5,271 nucleotides of DNA from Deltaproteobacteria bacterium (GTDB lineage: Bacteria; Myxococcota_A; Polyangia; Haliangiales; Haliangiaceae), in the NCBI GenBank assembly GCA_013696695.1, contig JACCYD010000884.1, positions 1-5,271 of the forward strand, given 5' to 3'. The position numbers were made by a program, and so were the translations under genes. Under the pieces are notes generated by a model, which saw nothing but the letters and a program-made list of their open reading frames with translations, did no database searches and was not told the DNA's origin. Each line of letters opens with the position of its first letter. Within the stretch, counting starts at the first letter, position 1. This document shows positions 1-4,686 of the stretch, piece by piece.

Positions 1-498
1 CGATCGGCCGCGCATTCCGCCGCCGGTGCCGGAACCGTAGCCGATCGTGCCGTAGCGGCGGTTGCCGATGGTGCCACCACCGCTGGGGCCGAAACCCGAG
101 CGGCCGTAGCCGTAGCCGCCGGTCCTCTCACCGGGTTCGTCGCCGAGCAGGTCGCCGTAGATGTTGTCGTCGTCGAACCCGCTCGAGATATCGCCGGTGC
201 CGGTGAGCGACGCGAATGCGCCGCCTTCGTCTGGCTCCGTGCCGGCGATGATGCCGGCTGCGCGCGCCTCGTCGATCGCCTTCTGGCGGGCGAGCGCCGC
301 TTCGTCGGTGACGTCGATCTTTGGCTTGTCGGCCTGCTTCGCAACCCGCGAGGACGGCGGCAGCGGCCGCGGCCCCGACACCCAGATCGTGTCCTCGGCG
401 CAGTCACCGAGCTGGACCCGCAGTTGTCCCTCGTACCGCGGCGTCTTCTTCTCGCACGCAGCAACCAGCATCACCACGACGATCGCGAAACGCGTCAT
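1..498 (-). CDS. Glycine-rich lipoprotein, probable AgmX/PglI C-terminal-domain family (C-terminus beyond window)
   Basis: The reverse strand reads open for 166 codons from the ATG at 498 down to base 1 with no stop, so the gene is cut by the window edge. Residues 1-14 are a short hydrophobic signal ending in a V-A-A-C lipobox, with Cys15 as the predicted lipidation site. A polar segment with one more cysteine (Cys33) follows, then a charged, helix-prone stretch (about 60-90), an acidic part with GDISSGFDDDNIYG (103-115) and a Gly/Tyr/Arg-rich tract (127-166) ending GTGGGMRGRS. From memory of the family, this order (acidic 'FASLTGTGD' stretch, Gly-rich repeats, 'GGMRGR') directly precedes the C-terminal domain of myxobacterial AgmX/PglI-type proteins. 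That domain would lie outside the window, so it is inferred. The protein is probably an exported envelope lipoprotein of unknown role. The ATG at 498 is chosen because it gives a complete signal peptide and has a -10-like hexamer 6 bases upstream; the next ATG (residue 10) would leave too little signal. Confidence 0.85.
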   Translation of the reverse strand, partial: MTRFAIVVVMLVAACEKKTPRYEGQLRVQLGDCAEDTIWVSGPRPLPPSSRVAKQADKPKIDVTDEAALARQKAIDEARAAGIIAGTEPDEGGAFASLTGTGDISSGFDDDNIYGDLLGDEPGERTGGYGYGRSGFGPSGGGTIGNRRYGTIGYGSGTGGGMRGRS

Positions 499-504
499 GG
501 CGCG

Positions 505-510
505 ATGGTA
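505..510 (-). promoter_or_regulatory. Probable -10 element (TACCAT) for leaderless lipoprotein gene
   Basis: On the minus strand TACCAT fits TANNNT and is followed by 6 bases and then the ATG at 498. This puts the expected transcription start on or next to the start codon. No Shine-Dalgarno sequence is seen. The inference rests mainly on the same spacing recurring at five other genes in the window. Confidence 0.5.
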
Positions 511-524
511 CACCGCGTTCCCAC

Positions 525-875
525 GTGGCGAAGGAACAGTCCGCGACCGACGCGAGCACCGGCACCACCGACGACGATGACGTCCGGTGTGTCGTCTGCG
601 ATCACCGCATCACGCACCGCGCGTATCGCATCGAGATGTCCGGCGCGCACGAGCACACGTTCGTCAACCCGGGCGGCGTCGTGAATCACATCGGTTGCTA
701 CGCGGCGGCTCCCGGATGCATCCAGAACGGCGATCCGCAGCAGGCGTTCTCGTGGTTTCCGGGATGGAGCTGGCAGATCGTTTCGTGCGGTCGCTGCCGC
801 ACGCACCTCGGTTGGATCTACCGCTGCGCCGGCGAGCAATTTCACGGGCTGATCGTCGCGGCGCTGCACGACTGA
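525..875 (+). CDS. Stand-alone CULT-domain (cereblon-like) zinc protein
   Basis: The 116-residue product is almost entirely one CULT domain, the ligand-binding domain of cereblon, also known as a single-domain protein in bacteria such as Magnetospirillum. Two CxxC zinc knuckles are present (Cys22/Cys25 and Cys88/Cys91). The aromatic pocket is complete: Trp77, Trp83 and Trp97, with the same 6- and 14-residue spacings as Trp380, Trp386 and Trp400 of human cereblon, plus Tyr99. Family motifs HTFVNP (44-49), IGCY (56-59), FSWFPG (75-80) and HLGW (94-97) are intact. Human cereblon has His where Phe75 stands. In eukaryotes this pocket binds cyclic imides (thalidomide-type drugs and C-terminal cyclic-imide degrons); the bacterial role is unknown. 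There is no signal peptide, so it is probably cytoplasmic. The GTG at 525 is the only reasonable start: the frame runs open further upstream, but there it overlaps the divergent lipoprotein gene. The first 20 residues are polar and Asp-rich. Neither a Shine-Dalgarno sequence nor the TANNNT motif of its neighbours is seen. Confidence 0.92.
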   Translation: MAKEQSATDASTGTTDDDDVRCVVCDHRITHRAYRIEMSGAHEHTFVNPGGVVNHIGCYAAAPGCIQNGDPQQAFSWFPGWSWQIVSCGRCRTHLGWIYRCAGEQFHGLIVAALHD

Positions 876-887
876 CTCGCAGACACT

Positions 888-903
888 CCGGACATCGATC
901 CGG
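888..903 (+). terminator. Possible weak terminator hairpin after the CULT gene
   Basis: CCGGA and TCCGG form a 5-bp stem around a 6-base loop, starting 12 bases after the CULT stop codon. A moderately T-rich run (TTGTGGTTTGGTT) follows. The stem is short and the T tract is interrupted, so this is only a candidate. The rest of the gap up to about 1058 shows no gene; it holds a small inverted repeat (CGATC-GGG-GATCG, 964-976). Confidence 0.25.
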
Positions 904-1058
904 TTGTGGTTTGGTTCCCGACGCCGGGTTCGGTGCTCTCACCGCACCTGTGTCAAATCGCTACGATCGGGGATCGAGGACCATCACGATTACCAATTCC
1001 CGATCTGGTGACCGCGCAGAAAAGCGAGCTTTCACCATGAGATCGCGACGCTGGGTTC

Positions 1059-1064
1059 TACGAT
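1059..1064 (+). promoter_or_regulatory. Probable -10 element (TACGAT) upstream of the small membrane protein
   Basis: TACGAT fits TANNNT and lies exactly 7 bases before the ATG at 1072. It overlaps an earlier in-frame ATG (1063). If this is the -10 element of a leaderless transcript, the 1063 start would not be in the mRNA and 1072 is the real start. No TGn extension is seen here and no clear -35. Confidence 0.45.
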
Positions 1065-1071
1065 GGACGTC

Positions 1072-1524
1072 ATGGGCGCGATCTCGAAGAACGTCATCTC
1101 CGAGGGTGAGTGGTGCGCACCGACGCGCGAGCTCAAGAACTCCAAGCTGCTGAAGCTCGTCCATCAGTCACGGAAGATCATCACCGAGACCACGCCCTGT
1201 GTGGTCGAGGTGACGCCGCAAGAAGACGTCGTCATGCTCGTCAATCGCAAGCCCGAGCCGCCGGTGACCGATGCGCCCGAGGCCATCGTCGCCGCGATCG
1301 TGACGCCCGAGCCGGAGGTCGACGAGGTCGCCGCCGAGCGGCGCGAGGCCATCGCTCGGACCGAGATCGCGCGGGTCGCGATCGCGCCGTTCACGGTCGA
1401 TGCGGAAGGCTCCGCGGCGCAGTATCCGGTATATCGTGATCGCTTCCGGTCGCTACGCGTCGCGTTCGCGCTGATGTCGCTCGCTGCGGTGGCCGCCGTG
1501 CTGTTCGTGATGCTCGCGCGCTGA
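1072..1524 (+). CDS. Hypothetical protein with C-terminal membrane anchor
   Basis: I do not recognise the family. The product has 150 residues from the ATG at 1072; an in-frame ATG at 1063 would add three. The N-terminal half (1-60) is a mixed, folded-looking region with cysteines at 15 and 43 and a basic patch (KNSKLLKLVHQSRK, 22-35). A Pro/Glu/Val/Ala-rich low-complexity linker follows (about 61-100). A basic stretch RDRFRSLR (122-129) leads into one hydrophobic helix (about 130-149) that ends at the C-terminal Arg. By the positive-inside rule this predicts a tail-anchored protein with its bulk in the cytoplasm. There is no N-terminal signal. The stop is 13 bases before the RNase gene on the same strand, so the two may be co-regulated, and its TGA forms part of the RNase promoter motif. 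The start is chosen from the TANNNT spacing. Coding is supported by the sensible membrane helix and the tight fit with the next gene. Confidence 0.72.
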   Translation: MGAISKNVISEGEWCAPTRELKNSKLLKLVHQSRKIITETTPCVVEVTPQEDVVMLVNRKPEPPVTDAPEAIVAAIVTPEPEVDEVAAERREAIARTEIARVAIAPFTVDAEGSAAQYPVYRDRFRSLRVAFALMSLAAVAAVLFVMLAR

Positions 1525-1530
1525 TAGCCT
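1525..1530 (+). promoter_or_regulatory. Probable extended -10 element (TGA-TAGCCT) for the RNase gene
   Basis: TAGCCT fits TANNNT and is followed by 7 bases and the ATG at 1538. The TGn extension in front of it is the TGA stop codon (1522-1524) of the upstream gene, so the promoter abuts the end of that gene. No Shine-Dalgarno sequence is visible in the 13-base gap. This suggests a separate leaderless transcript for the RNase. Confidence 0.5.
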
Positions 1531-1537
1531 GCGCTCG

Positions 1538-2977
1538 ATGGATCTCGACATGGTTGCGATCGCGCGCCGCGTGCTCGCCGACAACGGCTTCGATCCCGAG
1601 ATGCCCGAGGGCATCATGCAAACAGTCCCGCTTGCCCCCGATGTCGGGGATGCGGTCGATCTGACGGACCTGCCGTGGTCGTCCGTCGACAACGAAGAAT
1701 CGCGCGATCTCGATCAGATCGAGCATGCCGAGGCGCTCGACGACCACACCATCCGGTTGCGGATCGGCATCGCCGACGTCTCCGCGTTCGTCCCGAAGGG
1801 CTCGCCCGTCGATCGCCACGCGTACGCGAACACCGCCTCGCTCTACACCGGCGTGCGCGTGTTCCCGATGTTGCCCGTCGAGCTCTCCGAGCAGCGCACC
1901 TCGCTGCTCGAAGGCGGCGAGCGGCTCGCGGTGGTCACCGAGATGGTGGTGCGGCGCGATGGCTCGCTCGATGACAGCCAGACCAAGATCTACCGGGCGC
2001 GCGTGCGAAATCACGCGAAGCTGGTCTACGAGCGCGTCGGCGCGTGGCTCGAGGGCGACGCCTCCGCGAAACCGCGCGACGAGGAGATGGCGCGCCAGGT
2101 CCGGATGCACGACGCGGCGGCGCAGGTGCTGCGGCGCCGGCGGTACGAGCTCGGTGCGCTCGACTTCGAGACCATCGAGGCGAGGCCGGTCACCAAGAAT
2201 GGCCGCATCGTCGATCTCCAGGTCATCCACAAGAACCGGGCGCGCGAGCTGATCGAGGATCTGATGATCGCCGCGAATGGTGCCACCGCGCGATTCCTCG
2301 AGAATCGTGGCTCGTCGTCGATCCGCCGCGTCGTGCGCGCGCCGAAGCGGTGGCCGCGCATCGTCGAGCTCGCGGCAGAGCTCGGCGTCACGTTGCCCGT
2401 GGAGCCCGATGCCGTGGCGCTGTCGACGTTCCTCGAGAAGCGGAAGGCCGCGGACCCCGCGCGGTTCGGCGATCTCTCGCTGTCGATCGTCAAGCTTCTC
2501 GGGCCCGGCGAGTACGTGCTACAGCGCGCCAGCGATCCGGACACCGGGCACTTCGGCCTCGCGGTCGAGGACTACGCGCACTCGACGGCTCCGAATCGCC
2601 GCTATCCCGATCTGATCACGCAGCGCTTGCTCGTCGCGATCTCCAGCGGCAAGCCCGCGCCTTACAGCGACGACGAGCTGCTCGCGATCGCGGCGCACTG
2701 CACCGAGCGAGAGAATGCGGCGCGCAAGGTCGAGCGGCAGATCCGCAAGGTCGCCGCGGCGATCCTGCTGACGCCGCGGATCGGCGAGGAGTTCGATGCC
2801 ATCGTCACCGGCGTCGCCCACAAGGGCACGTTCGCGCGGCTGCTGCGGCCGCCGGCCGAGGGCCGCGTGGTGACGGGCGAGCGCGGGCTCGATGTCGGCG
2901 ATGCGATCCGCGTGCGCCTGGTCGATACCGAGCCGAACCGCGGCTTCATCGACTTCGCGGCGCTGGGCAAGCGGTGA
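1538..2977 (+). CDS. RNB-domain exoribonuclease (RNase II/R family, short form)
   Basis: The 479-residue protein is an RNase II-superfamily 3'-5' exoribonuclease that would degrade single-stranded RNA in the cytoplasm. The RNB domain starts near residue 41 (DLTDLP). Active-site acids aligning with E. coli RNase II Asp201, Asp207 and Asp209 are Asp51, Asp57 and Asp59; the fourth position is Gln60 instead of Asp (DLDQ in place of DLDD). Other family landmarks are IGIADVSAFV (76-85), FPMLPVELS (109-117), KLVYERV (161-167), HFGL (338-341) and APNRRYPD (351-358), which carries the catalytic Arg354 in place of the usual SPIR. Glu390 lies in the expected ER motif. Residues about 416-475 look like the C-terminal S1/OB RNA-binding domain. 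The two N-terminal cold-shock domains of E. coli RNase II (644 residues) are missing; only about 40 residues precede the catalytic domain. That matches a known class of short bacterial RNB proteins. Start: ATG 1538, with a motif-spaced -10 and no Shine-Dalgarno; ATG 1550 is a weaker alternative. Confidence 0.93.
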   Translation: MDLDMVAIARRVLADNGFDPEMPEGIMQTVPLAPDVGDAVDLTDLPWSSVDNEESRDLDQIEHAEALDDHTIRLRIGIADVSAFVPKGSPVDRHAYANTASLYTGVRVFPMLPVELSEQRTSLLEGGERLAVVTEMVVRRDGSLDDSQTKIYRARVRNHAKLVYERVGAWLEGDASAKPRDEEMARQVRMHDAAAQVLRRRRYELGALDFETIEARPVTKNGRIVDLQVIHKNRARELIEDLMIAANGATARFLENRGSSSIRRVVRAPKRWPRIVELAAELGVTLPVEPDAVALSTFLEKRKAADPARFGDLSLSIVKLLGPGEYVLQRASDPDTGHFGLAVEDYAHSTAPNRRYPDLITQRLLVAISSGKPAPYSDDELLAIAAHCTERENAARKVERQIRKVAAAILLTPRIGEEFDAIVTGVAHKGTFARLLRPPAEGRVVTGERGLDVGDAIRVRLVDTEPNRGFIDFAALGKR

Positions 2978-2980
2978 TGC

Positions 2981-2986
2981 TAGCGT
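2981..2986 (+). promoter_or_regulatory. Probable extended -10 element (TGC-TAGCGT), lipoprotein 1
   Basis: The TGn-TANNNT pattern ends 7 bases before the ATG at 2994 and begins right after the RNase stop codon (2975-2977). No TTGACA-like -35 and no Shine-Dalgarno are seen. The identical TGCTAGCGT is repeated before the two next paralogues. Confidence 0.55.
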
Positions 2987-2993
2987 ACCGGCC

Positions 2994-3824
2994 ATGCGGC
3001 TCGCAGCTGTCCTCGTTCTGATCGCGGCGTGCGAGAAGCAAGGTCCGGTCGAAAGCACGCCGGGCCTGTCGTCGACGAGTGGCACCGCCACGCCGGTGAT
3101 CAAGGCCGTCGACGCGGGCGTCGCGACGATCGGCACGGATGCCGTCGCGCCCGCATCCGCGGATGCGGCGGTCGCGGTCGTCACGCCCGACGCGGCGGTG
3201 CGGCGAGGCGTCACGCCCCCCGATGTCGGGCGCCGCCGCGATGATGTGGGGATGTCCGACGAGAATGCGGCGCGGATCGCGGATCTGCTGACCGCCGACT
3301 TCGACAAAGATCAGGGGCAAGGCGCCATGAACCGGCGGCCGCCAACTGCCGACCTGGGACAACAGGGTGGTGCTGGGGGTGGACGAGGGACGCGCGGCGA
3401 CGGCGACGCACGCATCGGCACCGGTCGGGGCCAGAGTCCGAAGGTCGATGGTCCCGGGTCGGGAAGCGCGAGCGATACGCCGAGCGGGCGGATCTCGATC
3501 GCCGACAAGCGCGCGTTCGACGACACGTCGCTCTCCGTCGACATGGTGCTGATGAAGGTGCAGTCCGCGTACATGGCCGGCGTGAAGCGCTGCTACAAGA
3601 CGCAGCTCAAGCAGGATCCGTCGATGCGCGGCAAGGTCAAGCTGGGGATCACCGTCAACGAGTCGGGGCGTTCGGTGGGCGCGAAGGCCAGCGGGTTCTC
3701 GACGGCGATCGATGACTGCCTGAAAGGCCTGATGCAGCTCTGGAACTTCCCGGTCCCGAAGGACAAGGACGGCGAGACCACCGGTGCTGGCTTCGAGATC
3801 ACGTTACAGCTCGTTCCAGACTGA
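2994..3824 (+). CDS. AgmX/PglI C-terminal-domain lipoprotein, array copy 1
   Basis: The product has 276 residues. Residues 1-12 are a short hydrophobic signal ending in an I-A-A-C lipobox, with Cys13 as the predicted lipid-bearing residue of the mature envelope protein. Next come ACEKQGPVESTPG, an Asp/Ala-rich linker (39-69), a helix-prone segment MSDENAARIADLLT (87-100), a Gly/Arg-rich segment (124-150) and a Ser/Gly/Pro linker. The C-terminal domain (about 175-276) has RCYK (Cys200), GKVKLGITVNESGRSV, DDCL (Cys242) and WNFPVP (from Trp250). This is the pattern of the AgmX/PglI C-terminal domain, a TonB-C-like fold best known from myxobacterial envelope and gliding proteins. The two cysteines, 42 apart, may form a disulphide. 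The specific role is unknown. The frame is open further upstream (from 2892), but that part overlaps the RNase gene; ATG 2994 gives the signal peptide and has the spaced -10 element. It is the most diverged of the three copies in its middle section. Confidence 0.9.
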   Translation: MRLAAVLVLIAACEKQGPVESTPGLSSTSGTATPVIKAVDAGVATIGTDAVAPASADAAVAVVTPDAAVRRGVTPPDVGRRRDDVGMSDENAARIADLLTADFDKDQGQGAMNRRPPTADLGQQGGAGGGRGTRGDGDARIGTGRGQSPKVDGPGSGSASDTPSGRISIADKRAFDDTSLSVDMVLMKVQSAYMAGVKRCYKTQLKQDPSMRGKVKLGITVNESGRSVGAKASGFSTAIDDCLKGLMQLWNFPVPKDKDGETTGAGFEITLQLVPD

Positions 3825-3857
3825 CAGAAACAGGGTGTCGTCAGAACACGGCGCTGC

Positions 3858-3863
3858 TAGCGT
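3858..3863 (+). promoter_or_regulatory. Probable extended -10 element (TGC-TAGCGT), lipoprotein 2
   Basis: TGCTAGCGT is followed by 7 bases (TGGGGCC) and the ATG at 3871. The GGGG ends only 2 bases before the ATG, too close for a normal Shine-Dalgarno. This intergenic gap (46 bases) is the longest in the array, yet the element keeps its distance to the start codon. Confidence 0.55.
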
Positions 3864-3870
3864 TGGGGCC

Positions 3871-4668
3871 ATGCGGCTCGCAGTGTTCCTATTCCTGCTC
3901 GCGGCGTGCGAGAAGCAAGGCCCGGTCGAGAGCACGCCGGGCTTGTCCTCGTCATCGGACGCCACCACGCCGGTGATCAAGGCCATCGATGCGGGCGTCG
4001 CGACGATCGGTACGGATGCCGTCGCGCCCACCCCGGCGGATGCGGCGGTCGCCGTGGGCACGCCCGACGCCGCGGTGAGGCGACGGGACCCCGATCGGAT
4101 CACCATCTCCGACGAGGATGCGCGGGCGATCGCGGACATGCTCACCTCCGACGGACCCCGCGTGGGGGAAGACATGACCAAGCGCCGTCCAGGTTCTGAT
4201 CTGTCCAGGCAGATCGAGGAGGTTCGAGACGGCGGACGCACGGTTTCGATCGGTGGTGGTGGCGGACGAGGGACGCGCGGTGAGGGTGACGTGCGCACCG
4301 GATCGGCAAGCCCGAGCGACGCACCGAGCGGACGGATCTCGATCGCCGCCAAGCGCGCGTTCGACGACACGTCGCTCACCGTCGACATCGTGGTGATGAA
4401 GATCCAGTCGGCGTACATGGCCGGCATCAAGCGCTGCTACAAGGCGCAGCTCAAGCAAGACCCGGCGATGCGCGGCAAGGTCACGCTGACGATCCACGTC
4501 AACGAGACCGGCCGCTCGGTGAGCCCGAAGGCGAAGGGCTTCTCGACGGCGATCGATGACTGTCTGAGCGGCATGATGTCGTCGTGGCGCTTTCCGATCC
4601 CGAAGGCCAAGGACGACGAGGCCACCACCGCTGCGTTCGAGATCACGTTGCAGCTCGTTCCCGACTGA
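3871..4668 (+). CDS. AgmX/PglI C-terminal-domain lipoprotein, array copy 2
   Basis: The product has 265 residues and the same plan as copy 1. An L-A-A-C lipobox sits at Cys13, followed by the shared AACEKQGPVESTPG start of the mature region, the Asp/Ala linker (40-69) and a helix-prone segment ISDEDARAIADMLTSD (79-94). The Gly/Arg segment is at 127-144. The C-terminal domain (about 164-265) has RCYK (Cys189), DDCL (Cys231) and WRFPIP (from Trp239); the cysteine spacing of 42 equals that of copy 1. The C-terminal domain is very similar to copy 1, while the middle (residues about 70-130) matches copy 3 almost exactly. Compared with copy 3 it lacks ten codons of the Gly-rich linker. ATG 3871 is chosen for the signal peptide and the conserved -10 spacing; the open frame upstream (from 3784) overlaps copy 1. 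It is probably an exported, lipid-anchored envelope protein; partner and function are unknown. Confidence 0.9.
   Translation: MRLAVFLFLLAACEKQGPVESTPGLSSSSDATTPVIKAIDAGVATIGTDAVAPTPADAAVAVGTPDAAVRRRDPDRITISDEDARAIADMLTSDGPRVGEDMTKRRPGSDLSRQIEEVRDGGRTVSIGGGGGRGTRGEGDVRTGSASPSDAPSGRISIAAKRAFDDTSLTVDIVVMKIQSAYMAGIKRCYKAQLKQDPAMRGKVTLTIHVNETGRSVSPKAKGFSTAIDDCLSGMMSSWRFPIPKAKDDEATTAAFEITLQLVPD
4182..4264 (+). repeat. Exact 83-base direct repeat, first copy (second at 4992-5074)
   Basis: Bases 4182-4264 are identical to 4992-5074, inside the middle of array copies 2 and 3. The flanks differ by only scattered changes. Identity across a linker that is strongly diverged in copy 1 points to a recent duplication or gene conversion between copies 2 and 3. 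Confidence 0.9.
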
Positions 4669-4674
4669 CAGTGC

Positions 4675-4680
4675 TAGCGT
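4675..4680 (+). promoter_or_regulatory. Probable extended -10 element (TGC-TAGCGT), lipoprotein 3
   Basis: The hexamer begins 7 bases after the stop codon of copy 2 and is followed by 6 bases (TGGGGT) and the ATG at 4687. The gap is one base shorter than in copies 1 and 2, and the element itself is unchanged. The whole intergenic region is only 18 bases. Confidence 0.55.
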
Positions 4681-4686
4681 TGGGGT

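Noticed and set aside
321..524. Longer N-terminus for the CULT gene starting at the ATG at 321
   Set aside because: The added 68 residues are Ala/Arg/Ser-rich, overlap the divergent lipoprotein gene on the other strand, and are not part of the CULT family; the GTG at 525 gives the usual family length.
964..976. Inverted repeat CGATC-GGG-GATCG in the gap after the CULT gene
   Set aside because: It has short arms and a three-base loop, no T tract follows, and similar GATC-rich words are common in this DNA; it cannot be called an operator or a terminator.
1021..1032. AAAGC-GA-GCTTT palindrome in the more AT-rich spot before the small membrane protein
   Set aside because: It is a single short copy with no matching site elsewhere in the window, so an operator cannot be supported.
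1391..2230. Minus-strand open frame (279 codons) opposite the small membrane protein and the RNase
   Set aside because: It overlaps clear RNB-domain coding sequence and shows no domain or motif of its own.
2892..2993. Longer N-terminus for lipoprotein copy 1 starting at 2892
   Set aside because: It would overlap the conserved C-terminal S1-like part of the RNase and bury the signal peptide inside the protein.
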